Shown here in pieces: positions 41,795 through 50,232 of a stretch of 64,000 bases of DNA. The DNA is from Bradyrhizobium diversitatis (GTDB taxonomy: Bacteria; Pseudomonadota; Alphaproteobacteria; Rhizobiales; Xanthobacteraceae), in the NCBI RefSeq assembly GCF_016031635.1, contig NZ_JACEGD010000013.1, positions 62,001 to 126,000 of the forward strand, in the 5' to 3' direction. Each line of letters opens with the position of its first letter. The stretch's first letter is position 1. The position numbers and the translations under genes are program-made. Below the pieces are notes generated by a model. The model was not told the DNA's origin. It ran no database searches and was given only the letters and a program-made list of their open reading frames with translations.

Positions 41795-42772
41795 CTAGCG
41801 CGAGATCGGCGGTGCCGGCGGGCCGGACGACTGCGCCGGCGGGGCTGCAGCGGTCGCGGGCGGTGCCGGGTCCTGCTGCGGCCTGGCCGCCGGCTCGGGG
41901 CTCGCTGCAGGCGCAGCCGGCTTGGAAGCGGCCTCGTCCGCCGGCTTGGACGACGCCGGTTCGGCGGGCTTTGCCGCGGCAGGTGCAGCCGGCGCCACCT
42001 GCGGGACCGGGTCGGGTCGCAGTGCCGGAGCTTCGCTGCCGCGCGTCTCGACCTTCGAACTGTCCGGCCTGGCCTCAACGGGCTTGTCGGATGCCTTGTC
42101 GGAGGCCTTGCCGCTGTCGGGCTCGGCCTTGACGCTGTCGGGCTTGGCGCTGTCGGGCTTGACGGCCTCAGGCTTTGGCTCGCTCTTCTTGTCCTCGGTC
42201 GCCGGCGCGGCGGCATCGACCTTCGGAGCTTCCTCAGTGCCCGGCTTGGCGCGCCGCTTGCCTTTGCGCGGCTCGGGCGCTGCCTGTCCCTCCGGCGTCG
42301 CACCTTCCTCGGCGGGTCGCGCCGCGCGCTTCTGGCGCGCGCCCTCGGGGGCCGGAGTAGCACCCTCGCCCTCCGGCCTGGCGGCCTCTTGCGAGCGGTG
42401 GCGGCGGCCCTGATGCTCAGGCGACTGGCCCGGAGCGGAGTTGGCTTCCTTCTCCCTGGCGCCGTCCTTCTTACCGTCCTTGGCCTGGTAGCGGGTGTCG
42501 GTGGCACCGTTGGAGACCAGGTAGGAGGCGAGGACGCCCGCCATGTCCGAGCTCGTGGTGTAGTGCTGGCGCAGGAATCCCGGCAACGAGCTCGGCGTGA
42601 CGGACTTCAGGAGTCCGCGCGGGCTCTTGTGGCAGGCGTTGCAGGTCTGCGCGAAAAGCTGGGACGGGGTCTTGCCAGCCTCGAGGTTCGTCGCCTGCGC
42701 AAGAACGGTATCGGCCGCGCCGAAGCCGGTCAGAAGCAATACCGTCGCGAGGCTGAGCGCTCGGCTCGACAT
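41795..42772 (-). CDS. Exported cytochrome c-like protein with long low-complexity tail
   Basis: The 325-aa product has a signal peptide (MSSRALSLATVLLLTGFGAA) and a single heme-binding motif, CNACH, in LFAQTCNACHKSPRGLL. After HYTTSSDMAGVLASYL comes a 210-residue Lys/Glu/Pro/Ala tail that looks disordered. The heme domain is only about 70 residues, shorter than a full class I cytochrome c, and a distal Met is not obvious. I chose the ATG at 42772 because GGAG lies 8 bases before it. Other in-frame ATGs lie at 42778-42787 and much further upstream. Confidence 0.75.
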   Translation of the reverse strand: MSSRALSLATVLLLTGFGAADTVLAQATNLEAGKTPSQLFAQTCNACHKSPRGLLKSVTPSSLPGFLRQHYTTSSDMAGVLASYLVSNGATDTRYQAKDGKKDGAREKEANSAPGQSPEHQGRRHRSQEAARPEGEGATPAPEGARQKRAARPAEEGATPEGQAAPEPRKGKRRAKPGTEEAPKVDAAAPATEDKKSEPKPEAVKPDSAKPDSVKAEPDSGKASDKASDKPVEARPDSSKVETRGSEAPALRPDPVPQVAPAAPAAAKPAEPASSKPADEAASKPAAPAASPEPAARPQQDPAPPATAAAPPAQSSGPPAPPISR

Positions 42773-42968
42773 TCCCATCATCTCCATTGAATTCCGCGAA
42801 TGCAGCCGGCCTCCGGCGCGGCGGCGGTCACCTTTTAACCGATTGAGCTGCGAATGGAAGCAGGCTCCGCGCGCAAGGATGTGATTAAGCCATTTTCGAA
42901 TATCGGCTTTGAATACAGCGCAATAGCGCAGCCGGAACCGCCTCGCTAGATTTGGATGCAAACGCATA

Positions 42969-42993
42969 GGAACCGTTGCGGCGCCTGGGCGTC
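42969..42993 (+). promoter_or_regulatory. Possible EcfG-type promoter upstream of cfa
   Basis: GGAAC (42969-42973) is followed by 16 bases and CGTC (42990-42993), one base off the EcfG -10 CGTT. It points at the cfa gene and would give a leader of about 48 bases. Cyclopropane synthases are often stress-induced, which supports it, but the -10 mismatch and the GC-rich DNA keep confidence moderate. Confidence 0.45.
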
Positions 42994-43048
42994 AGATGTG
43001 AAGGCCGGGTTAGTCGCATCTTTCGGGTTCGCTCGAGAGGACATGTCG

Positions 43049-44299
43049 ATGGACCGTTTGTTGCACAGATTCCTGTCTCAATTCATCCGGCGCGGGTCGA
43101 TGACGGTGACCAGCGCAAGCGGATCGAAGTTCACCGTCGGCGACGGCTCCGGCGAGCCGGTCGCGGTGCGCTTCGTTACCGCGGACGCGGAGCGGAAGAG
43201 CCTCATCAATCCCGAGCTCGGGCTCGGCGAGGCTTATATGGACGGCGAGTTCGTGGTCGAGCGCGGCACCATAGCCGATGCCCTCGCGATCCTACTCAAT
43301 CAACCCGACCTATTGCCACACTGGGCTAAACCGTGGTGGCACCTGCGCTACCTGACGCGGCACCTGAAGCAGTTCAATCCCCGCACCCGCGCCCGCCACA
43401 ACGTCGCCCATCACTACGATCTCGACGGCCGGCTCTATTCGCTCTTTCTCGATGCCGACAAGCAATATAGCTGCGCCTATTTCGAAACGTCCGAGATGCC
43501 GCTCGACGACGCGCAGCTCGCCAAGAAACGGCACATTGCAGCGAAGCTCCTCATCAAGGACGGCCAGCGCGTGCTCGACATCGGCTCCGGCTGGGGCGGC
43601 CTCGGGCTCTATCTCGCCGAGATCGCGGGCGCCGACCTCACCGGCATCACGCTGTCGACCGAGCAGTTGCAGGTCGCCAATGCGCGCGCTGCCGAAAAGG
43701 GCCTGACGGACTCGGCCAGATTCCAGCTCCAGGATTATCGCGACATTGACGGTACCTTCGACCGCATCGTCTCGGTCGGCATGTTCGAACATGTCGGGGC
43801 AAGGTTCTACGATGCCTATTTTCAGCGCTGCGCCGAATTGCTGAGCGAGGACGGCGTCATGCTGCTGCACGCGATCGGCCGTTCGCAGGGCCCGGACTCG
43901 ACCAATCCCTGGATCGCCAAATACATCTTCCCCGGCGGCTACATCCCCGCCCTGTCGGAGGTGCTGCCGGCGATCGAGCGGGCGGGCCTCTTGGTCTGCG
44001 ACATCGAGATTCTGCGCCTGCACTATGCCGAGACGCTGAAGGCCTGGCGAGAGCGCTTCATGGCGCGGCGCGAGGAGGCGGTGCAGCTCTACGACGAGCG
44101 CTTCGCCCTGATGTGGGAGTTCTATCTGGCGGCTTGCGAGATGACGTTCCGCAAGCAAGCCATGATGAACTTCCAGATCCAGCTGACCCGTCGCCAGGGC
44201 GTGGTGCCGATGACCCGCGACTACATCCAGCGGGAGGAAGCCCGGCTGCGGGCGCGTGAGGCCTCGGCCATGCCCAGGCTCAAGCTGGCTGGTGAATAG
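43049..44299 (+). CDS. cfa: Cyclopropane-fatty-acyl-phospholipid synthase
   Basis: The 416-aa enzyme methylenates double bonds of membrane acyl chains using SAM. SAM motif I is LDIGSGWGGLGLYLA at 176-190. The N-terminal helical lid region contains ARHNVAHHYDL and YSCAYFE, and MFEHVGARFYDAYFQRC and ITLSTEQLQVANARA are also typical. I chose the ATG at 43049 because GAGAGG ends 8 bases before it; the ATG six bases earlier is too close to that site. A possible EcfG promoter lies about 55 bases upstream. Confidence 0.94.
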   Translation: MDRLLHRFLSQFIRRGSMTVTSASGSKFTVGDGSGEPVAVRFVTADAERKSLINPELGLGEAYMDGEFVVERGTIADALAILLNQPDLLPHWAKPWWHLRYLTRHLKQFNPRTRARHNVAHHYDLDGRLYSLFLDADKQYSCAYFETSEMPLDDAQLAKKRHIAAKLLIKDGQRVLDIGSGWGGLGLYLAEIAGADLTGITLSTEQLQVANARAAEKGLTDSARFQLQDYRDIDGTFDRIVSVGMFEHVGARFYDAYFQRCAELLSEDGVMLLHAIGRSQGPDSTNPWIAKYIFPGGYIPALSEVLPAIERAGLLVCDIEILRLHYAETLKAWRERFMARREEAVQLYDERFALMWEFYLAACEMTFRKQAMMNFQIQLTRRQGVVPMTRDYIQREEARLRAREASAMPRLKLAGE

Positions 44300-44309
44300 A
44301 CCCCAGGTC

Positions 44310-44516
44310 CTAGTGACGCAGGGTCGACATCAGGGAGGTCCGGGAAGAGGCCGTCAGCGCCAGTTGCGCGCGCAGCTGCAGCAGGATCTCGGGTGCGACC
44401 GGCTGGCGACGGACGTCGGGCCGTTCCGCGTGCTCCATGGCCGCGATCAGCCCGGACAGCCAAAGCCGGCTGCCAGCCTCGCTTCGCCAGTTCTGGTGCT
44501 GCCGTTCTGGCTGCAT
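44310..44516 (-). CDS. Small protein of unknown function, 68 aa
   Basis: The product (MQPERQHQNWRSEAGSRLWL, continuing ERPDVRRQPVAPEILLQLRA) is basic and soluble, with a helical C-terminal half. GAGG lies 8 bases before the ATG, a better ribosome site than most unannotated frames here have. It converges with cfa, with 10 bases between stops. I recognise no family, but the RQPVAPEILLQLRAQL stretch reads like a conserved small Bradyrhizobium protein. Confidence 0.6.
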   Translation of the reverse strand: MQPERQHQNWRSEAGSRLWLSGLIAAMEHAERPDVRRQPVAPEILLQLRAQLALTASSRTSLMSTLRH

Positions 44517-44605
44517 CGCTTGCCTCGCGTCCCTGTTGGCGGGGGTTAGGACAATCCCCGGCCGGCCTGGCTGTTCCGCATTATCCCCGAAAGAATCCGG
44601 GGAGA

Positions 44606-44621
44606 TGTGATCTGCTTCACA
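44606..44621 (+). promoter_or_regulatory. CRP-type binding site (TGTGA-N6-TCACA)
   Basis: TGTGA (44606-44610), six bases and TCACA (44617-44621) form a perfect CRP-family palindrome. Its centre at about 44613.5 is 41 bases before the ATG of the 39-aa membrane protein. If the transcript starts near the ATG the site would fit class II activation. A cAMP-type regulator is plausible in a genome with several Crp/Fnr proteins and adenylate cyclases. Confidence 0.6.
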
Positions 44622-44654
44622 TAAGTCTGGTCGGGGCTGTCTTAGACCGTCGCC

Positions 44655-44774
44655 ATGAGCAAAGAGACCCGAACCTCATTCGACGTGCCGGACGACCTCC
44701 GCACCGATTATGCCCTGATCGTCACCGGCGTCGGGGCCGCTCTGGTTGCGCTGGTCTACCTCCTGCTGGTCTGA
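44655..44774 (+). CDS. 39-aa single-pass membrane protein
   Basis: This short frame (MSKETRTSFDVPDDLRTDYA followed by a helix ending VALVYLLLV) encodes a charged cytoplasmic head and one C-terminal transmembrane helix of about 19 residues. Such tiny tail-anchored proteins often adjust larger membrane complexes. The ribosome site is weak. The strong CRP-type box 33 bases before the ATG is the main support. No family is recognised. Confidence 0.6.
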   Translation: MSKETRTSFDVPDDLRTDYALIVTGVGAALVALVYLLLV

Positions 44775-45059
44775 ACCGAGCCGAATGCGGCCAGCGTGCG
44801 TCATTTCGCGCGCTCTCAATACGTCTGCCCGCCAGTCGATAGGGTTCATGGGTTTCAGTATTTTTCGATGGCGCGGCCGCTGCCGCGCCGCGCGAGTTCC
44901 GCGGAAATCCGTCAAGCGCGGCGCATGCTGCGACTGCTAATCATCCACCATTTTAACTGAGCGGTTGATAGCGATCAGCTTTTGCTTCCGCTTTCGCCTG
45001 CGGCGGCGCTTTATCCCGGCCCCGCATCTGCCCAAGAAAATTGCTAAGCACCTCCGACC

Positions 45060-46571
45060 ATGGCCCTGACTGATTCGAACGTTCTCAAACTCGCGCCCGA
45101 TGCCGGGACTCCCGCCTATCGGAGCGCGCCGCATAATATCGAGGCGGAACAGAGCCTTCTGGGCGCGATCCTGGTCAACAACGACGCCTTCTACCGCGTC
45201 TCCGACTTCCTGGAGGCGAAGCATTTCTTCGAACCGCTGCACCAGACGATCTTCGAGACCGCCGGCAGCCTGATCCGGATGGGCAAGATCGCGACGCCCG
45301 TCACGCTGAAGACGTTCCTGCCAGCCGATACCGATGTCGGCGGCATGACCATCGGACAATATCTGGCGCGGCTCGCCGCCGAAGCTACCACCATCATCAA
45401 CGCCCAGGACTACGGCCGCACCATCTACGACCTCTCGTTGCGGCGCGACCTGATCGGCATCGGCGAGGACATGGTCAACGTCGCCTACGACGCACCGGTC
45501 GACTTCCAGCCACGGGCGCAGATCGAGGACGCCGAGCGCAAGCTTTATGAACTCGCCGAATCCGGCCGCTATGACGGCGGTTTCCAGAAGTTCTCGCAGG
45601 CGTTGGCGGTCGCGGTCGATCTCGCGGCAAAGGCGTTCCAGCGCGACGGGAAACTGTCCGGCATCTCGACGGGCATGCGCGACCTCGACACCAAGATGGG
45701 CGGCCTGCAGCACTCCGACCTCATCATCGTCGCGGGCCGTCCCGGCATGGGCAAGACCTCGCTCGCGACCAACATCGCCTACAATGTCGCACGCGCCTAC
45801 GTTCCGGAACTCCAGGCCGACGGCACCACGAAGGCTGCCAATGGCGGCGTGATCGGCTTCTTCTCCTGCGAAATGTCGGCCGACCAGCTCGCCACACGTA
45901 TCGTGGCCGAGCGCACCGGCGTTCCCTCCTCCCACATCCGCCGCGGCGGCATCTCGGAAGCCGATTTCGAGAAGATCCGGGAGGTCTCGATCGAGCTGCA
46001 ATCGCTGCCGTTCTATGTCGACGCCACCGGCGGTCTGTCGATCGCGCAGCTGATGGCGCGGGCGCGCCGGCTGAAGCGCCAGAAGGGCCTCGATCTGCTC
46101 GTGATCGACTACATCCAGCTGCTCTCGGGTTCGAGCAAGCGCGCCAGTGACAGCCGCGTGCAGGAAATCACGGAGATCACCACCAGCCTGAAAGCGCTCG
46201 CCAAGGAGCTCAACGTTCCCGTGATCGCGCTGTCCCAGCTCTCACGCCAGGTAGAATCCCGCGACGACAAGCGACCGCAGCTCTCCGACTTGCGCGAATC
46301 CGGATCGATCGAGCAGGACGCCGACGTTGTGCTGTTCGTTTACCGCGAGGAATATTACCTCGCGATGAAGGAGCCCCGCCCAGGCACGCCTGAACACGAG
46401 AAGTGGCAGCTCGACATGAGTCTTGCGCACGGAAAGGCCGAGGTCATCATCGGCAAGCAGCGCCACGGCCCGACCGGCACCGTCGATCTGGCGTTCGAAG
46501 CCTCGGTCACGCGGTTCGGCGATCTTGCGCCCGACAGCCAGCTGCCGGCTCGCAGCGACAACGACTACTGA
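45060..46571 (+). CDS. dnaB: Replicative DNA helicase DnaB
   Basis: The 503-aa protein has the DnaB N-terminal domain (HNIEAEQSLLGAILVNNDAF) and a RecA-like C-terminal domain. Walker A is GRPGMGKTSLATNIA, Walker B LLVIDYIQLL, then SQLSRQVESRDDKRPQLSDL and the arginine-finger region. It unwinds the fork as a hexamer. No intein or insertion is seen. The 285 bases before it contain no clear promoter. alr follows after 40 bases, a common alphaproteobacterial order. Confidence 0.97.
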   Translation: MALTDSNVLKLAPDAGTPAYRSAPHNIEAEQSLLGAILVNNDAFYRVSDFLEAKHFFEPLHQTIFETAGSLIRMGKIATPVTLKTFLPADTDVGGMTIGQYLARLAAEATTIINAQDYGRTIYDLSLRRDLIGIGEDMVNVAYDAPVDFQPRAQIEDAERKLYELAESGRYDGGFQKFSQALAVAVDLAAKAFQRDGKLSGISTGMRDLDTKMGGLQHSDLIIVAGRPGMGKTSLATNIAYNVARAYVPELQADGTTKAANGGVIGFFSCEMSADQLATRIVAERTGVPSSHIRRGGISEADFEKIREVSIELQSLPFYVDATGGLSIAQLMARARRLKRQKGLDLLVIDYIQLLSGSSKRASDSRVQEITEITTSLKALAKELNVPVIALSQLSRQVESRDDKRPQLSDLRESGSIEQDADVVLFVYREEYYLAMKEPRPGTPEHEKWQLDMSLAHGKAEVIIGKQRHGPTGTVDLAFEASVTRFGDLAPDSQLPARSDNDY

Positions 46572-46611
46572 GTTCCTTGAACCGGACCGGCCACTTGCGT
46601 AAAACGGCGCC

Positions 46612-47895
46612 ATGACAATGGCGTCCGACCCGAAAACCCTCTCGCAATCCGGCCTTCTCTCCGCGGAGGCCAATCAGGCTGCCGCGCTCGCGGCCTATGG
46701 CGGCGTGCTGACCGTCGATCTCGATGCGATCATCGCCAATTGGCGCAAGCTCGAGAAGACGGCGGTGCCGGCCGAATGCTCGGCGGTGATCAAGGCCGAC
46801 GCCTATGGCTGCGGCGCCGAGCAGGTGTCACGGGCGCTGAGCAGAGCGGGCTGCAGGACCTTCTTCGTCGCCACCCTCGAGGAGGCGCGCAAGGTGCGCG
46901 CCGCCGTGCCGGAGCCCACGATCTACGTGCTCGGCGGTTATTTCCAGAACACCGGCGAGCACTACGCCAAGTTCAATTGCCGTCCGGTGATCGGCGATCT
47001 GAACGAGCTCGCCGAATGGGACGTATTCTGCCGCCGCAGCGGCTGGACCGGGGGCGCGGCTGTTCACATCGACACCGGCATGAACCGGCTCGGCCTGACG
47101 CTTGCGGACGCGCAGGCCATCATCCCCCGCATCAACGCCGGCGATCACGGCATCACGCTGGTGATGAGCCATCTGGCCTCGGCCGAGCAGCTCAACAGCC
47201 CCACGAATGCCAAGCAGCTCGCGACCTTCCGGAGCATTGCCAGCGAGTTCACGGGCGTCCCGGCGGCCCTCGCGAATTCCTCCGGCATCTTCCTCGGTGC
47301 GCCATTCCAGTTCGACCTGGTCCGACCAGGGGCTGCACTCTACGGCGTCAATCCGACGCCGGAGGCCGACAATCCCATGCAGCCGGTGGTCGAGCTCAAG
47401 GCGCGCATCGTGCAGATCCGTAACATCGAGCGCGGCGAGAGCGTCGGCTATGGCGGCACCTGGACCGCGCGGCGGCCGACGAAACTTGCGATCATCGCGG
47501 TTGGTTATGCCGACGGTTATTTCCGTGCCGCCAGCTCCAATGACGGCACCCGCGGCGCCGACGTCATCGTGGCCGGCAAGCGCTGCCCGATCGCAGGCCG
47601 CATCTCGATGGACCTCATCGCCATCGACCTCACCGACCTGCCGCCGAACGCGGCGCGGCGCGGTCACATGGTGACGCTGCTCGGCGACGGCATCACCGTC
47701 GACGAACTCGCACACCATTTCGGCACGATCGGCTACGAGGTGCTGACCAGCCTCGGCCACCGCTATGCGCGCGTCTACAAGGGCGGCGATGTGGTGGAGC
47801 CGCTGGCAAGGCCGGAGCCCGAGGCGAGTGCCGGGCAGCCGCCTTCCCCACTGCCGATCGAGCAGCCGGCTGCCCCGCCGCCGCTGCCGTCTTAG
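46612..47895 (+). CDS. alr: Alanine racemase
   Basis: The 427-aa PLP enzyme makes D-alanine for peptidoglycan. The PLP lysine is K61 in AVIKADAYGCGA. The catalytic Tyr region is SVGYGGTWTAR, and LANSSGIFLG and GRISMDLIAIDLTDL are typical of Alr. The first 30 residues and a C-terminal Pro/Ala/Glu tail (about 35 residues) extend beyond the fold. A second ATG six bases downstream could be used. It follows dnaB closely. A group of palindromic repeats follows its stop. Confidence 0.95.
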   Translation: MTMASDPKTLSQSGLLSAEANQAAALAAYGGVLTVDLDAIIANWRKLEKTAVPAECSAVIKADAYGCGAEQVSRALSRAGCRTFFVATLEEARKVRAAVPEPTIYVLGGYFQNTGEHYAKFNCRPVIGDLNELAEWDVFCRRSGWTGGAAVHIDTGMNRLGLTLADAQAIIPRINAGDHGITLVMSHLASAEQLNSPTNAKQLATFRSIASEFTGVPAALANSSGIFLGAPFQFDLVRPGAALYGVNPTPEADNPMQPVVELKARIVQIRNIERGESVGYGGTWTARRPTKLAIIAVGYADGYFRAASSNDGTRGADVIVAGKRCPIAGRISMDLIAIDLTDLPPNAARRGHMVTLLGDGITVDELAHHFGTIGYEVLTSLGHRYARVYKGGDVVEPLARPEPEASAGQPPSPLPIEQPAAPPPLPS

Positions 47896-47906
47896 TCAGC
47901 GCTCTC

Positions 47907-48029
47907 GTGCCCCGGACGCAGCGCGATGCGCCGCACTTCGCGGCGCGCTGCAGAGCCGGGGCCCACATCTCAAAAGTGCACTGTGTCGCCTTCTGTTGGG
48001 TCCCGGCTGGCGCTACGCGCGTCCGGGAC
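47907..48029. repeat. Cluster of REP-like palindromes after alr
   Basis: Gtgccccgg (47907-47915) is complementary to ccggggcccac (47956-47966), enclosing a second stem gcagcgcg / cgcgctgc. A further hairpin gtcccgg (48000-48006) / ccgggac (48023-48029) follows. The GTGCCCCGGACGC and GTCCCGG motifs recur in intergenic repeats of related genomes. The cluster lies between convergent alr and the Cys-rich peptide gene. Confidence 0.65.
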
Positions 48030-48048
48030 ACGAGACTTACTTCTTGAC

Positions 48049-48267
48049 TTACTTCTTGCGGCTGTCCAGCGCCGCCTTGCAGGTGTCGCTGAGTTGGTCG
48101 CGCTTGCCGTTGAGGCAGGCGACGACGCGGCCGCCGCCCGGCGCGATGCCGGCGCAGAATTTGTCGTAGTCCGCCTTGCACGCGCCGCGCGGATCGGACG
48201 ATTGTGCCGATGCGCCTCCGGAGAACGCGACGACGAGTGCGATGGCAACAAAGCTCAATTTGGACAT
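48049..48267 (-). CDS. Small secreted Cys-rich repeat protein
   Basis: The 72-aa product has a signal peptide (MSKLSFVAIALVVAFSGGAS, cleavage near ASA-QS) and a mature part with four cysteines spaced ACKADYDKFCAG, GRVVACLNGKRDQLSDTC. This pattern matches the Cys-rich repeat of the GLG1 type that rhizobial genomes carry as short exported proteins. It lies 40 bases from the divergent exonuclease III gene, so the two share a promoter region. Its stop region is tandemly duplicated (48035-48058). Confidence 0.8.
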   Translation of the reverse strand: MSKLSFVAIALVVAFSGGASAQSSDPRGACKADYDKFCAGIAPGGGRVVACLNGKRDQLSDTCKAALDSRKK

Positions 48268-48307
48268 TGTATCTCCGGTGACGGAAGGCAGGAGCCGGTA
48301 GCTCTAC

Positions 48308-49078
48308 ATGAAGATCGCGACATTCAACATCAACAACATCAACCGCCGCCTGCCCAATCTGTTGGCATGGATGCGCGTCGCAAAGCCCGATGTCGTCGCG
48401 CTTCAAGAGTTGAAGGCAAGTGATGGCGAATTTCCGGCGGCTGCGATCGAAAAGGCCGGCTACGGCGTGGTCTGGTGTGGACAGAAGACATGGAACGGCG
48501 TCGCCATCCTGGCCCGCAATGCCGAGCCCATTCTCACCCGCGACCGCTTGCCGGGAAAGCCTGGCGATCTCGAAGCCCGCTACATCGAAGCCGCCGTGCG
48601 CGGCATCATCGTCACCAGCATCTACCTGCCCAACGGCAATCCGCAGCCGGGGCCGAAATTCGACTACAAGCTCGACTGGTTCGCGCGGCTCAAGCGCCAC
48701 GCCAAGACGTTCATCAAGCAGGATCTGCCCGTGGTGCTCGCCGGCGACTACAACGTCGCACCAACCGAGATCGACATCTACCCGACGCGCTCGTGGGACA
48801 AGGATGCGCTGATCCAGCCGAAGAGCCGCGCGGCCTTTGCATCGCTGGTCGAACAAGGCTGGTGCGACGCGGTGCGCGAGTTGCACCCGGGCGAGCGCAT
48901 CTACACGTTCTGGGACTACAAGCGAAACCGCTGGCCGCGCGACGCAGGGCTGCGGCTCGATCATCTCCTGCTCAGCCCGGCCCTCGCCCCGCGTCTGACA
49001 AAAGCCGGCGTCGACAGGAAGATCCGCGGCGAGGATGGCGCGAGCGATCACGCGCCGGCATGGGTGGTGCTGCGGTGA
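48308..49078 (+). CDS. xth: Exodeoxyribonuclease III / AP endonuclease
   Basis: The 256-aa enzyme has the exonuclease III signatures: MKIATFNINNINRRLPNLLA, VVALQELKA with the metal-binding Glu, VVLAGDYNVAPTEID, the substrate-binding Tyr/Asn region, and the closing GASDHAPAWV. It cuts at abasic sites and trims 3' ends in base-excision repair. AGGAGC with spacing of about 7 lies before the ATG. The divergent Cys-rich peptide gene starts only 40 bases away. Confidence 0.95.
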   Translation: MKIATFNINNINRRLPNLLAWMRVAKPDVVALQELKASDGEFPAAAIEKAGYGVVWCGQKTWNGVAILARNAEPILTRDRLPGKPGDLEARYIEAAVRGIIVTSIYLPNGNPQPGPKFDYKLDWFARLKRHAKTFIKQDLPVVLAGDYNVAPTEIDIYPTRSWDKDALIQPKSRAAFASLVEQGWCDAVRELHPGERIYTFWDYKRNRWPRDAGLRLDHLLLSPALAPRLTKAGVDRKIRGEDGASDHAPAWVVLR

Positions 49079-49336
49079 CCCTCACCGCAAGTTCCTGCCA
49101 TCGATGACGTTTACAGGCACCGCATCCAGATCGAAATCGTCGTAGCCGCCCCTGCTGCTTTCAGCACCGGAACGGTCAAAGCAAAAAAGTGAAAAACAAC
49201 CCCATGCACAGTAGCCGCCCCCTACCCGGTCATGACTTGCGGCTATTCCGAAATACACGTTGATCCGTCGGGCAAAACACTGGCATGATGTCACCATCGA
49301 AAGACGTCCACCCGCATCGCCGGCAGTGAGACCCCT

Positions 49337-50113
49337 TCAGGTTGCCCCTTCATCGGGAATATTGAGGATCTTGCCACAAGCCTTGCAATGCACCGCATCG
49401 GCGTCATGCCTCTGGAGCCCGCAAGCCGGACACGGAAATCGCACCTTGTTGGGACTGAGGAGCGCGCGGGCGAGATTGAAGAACAGCGTTACGCCGAAAA
49501 TCATGATCACGACGGTTATCAAACGACCGACCGTACCCGACAGGGTAATGTCGCCAAAGCCGGTCGTCGTCAGTGCCGTGACGGTGAAATACAGGGCGTC
49601 GGCATAGTTCCGGATCTCGTCGTTGCGAAATTTCTGGGTCTCGTAAACGATCCCGGTCATGACGAATATGAAGACTGCCAGGTTCGTGACGGCGAAGATG
49701 ACGTCTTCGTTGCGACGAAAGAACGGAGAATCGATGCGCAACCTCACCAGCATCTGGTAGTCACGAAGCAGCCCCAAGGTTCGCAGGATCCGGAGAAAAC
49801 CGCCCGCCTCGCCAGCAAGTGGCGCCAGGAAGGATACAATCGCAACCATGTCGGCCCACGTTGCGATTTCAGTGAATTTTCGAAACGGATGCCGATCGAC
49901 GAGGAGCCGGGCCGAGAAGTCGGCAAGTAGCATGACGCCGAACAGGACATCGAGCGTTTCAATGATTTCACTGGGCTGCAGGAACGAGGTTGCGATGATG
50001 AACAGCACCGTCACGATATCGAAGACGAGCAGCGCATAGCGGAAGCGCACGCCGCTCGACGTCGCACCCTCGTAAAGGTCGCGCACGTTGCTTCTGAGAG
50101 ACGTGAGGGTCAC
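49337..50113 (-). CDS. Potassium-channel-like protein with C-terminal zinc ribbon
   Basis: The 258-aa product has about six hydrophobic segments with an S4-like Arg run (LRILRTLGLLRDYQMLVRLR). The pore region ALYFTVTALTTTGFGDITL carries the selectivity filter TTTGFGD. The last 40 residues are a zinc ribbon with CPAC and CKAC. It should be a voltage-gated-type K+ channel. The start is uncertain: I took a GTG at 50113 because earlier in-frame codons lie in a stretch of mixed composition. GGGAT is the only ribosome-like site, 12 bases up. It faces a TauE-type gene divergently. Confidence 0.82.
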   Translation of the reverse strand: MTLTSLRSNVRDLYEGATSSGVRFRYALLVFDIVTVLFIIATSFLQPSEIIETLDVLFGVMLLADFSARLLVDRHPFRKFTEIATWADMVAIVSFLAPLAGEAGGFLRILRTLGLLRDYQMLVRLRIDSPFFRRNEDVIFAVTNLAVFIFVMTGIVYETQKFRNDEIRNYADALYFTVTALTTTGFGDITLSGTVGRLITVVIMIFGVTLFFNLARALLSPNKVRFPCPACGLQRHDADAVHCKACGKILNIPDEGAT

Positions 50114-50232
50114 GGCATCATGATCCCGGTTCGCACCGATGATTGCAATTCGAAAAGCCCGCGGCAAGCACAGGTTCCCCCGCCCGGCGCGGATCGCCGG
50201 TATCGCTGCCAAGGGCTAAACTCTCCCGATTC

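Noticed and set aside
44517..44600. An EcfG-like promoter for the 68-aa gene (GGAAC-N16-GATT on the minus strand)
   Set aside because: The -10 box differs at two of four positions, too weak to report as a feature.
49082..49297. A 71-codon minus-strand gene between exonuclease III and the channel gene
   Set aside because: Composition (many Cys, Gly and Trp) and lack of ribosome site fit a shadow or repeat-derived frame.
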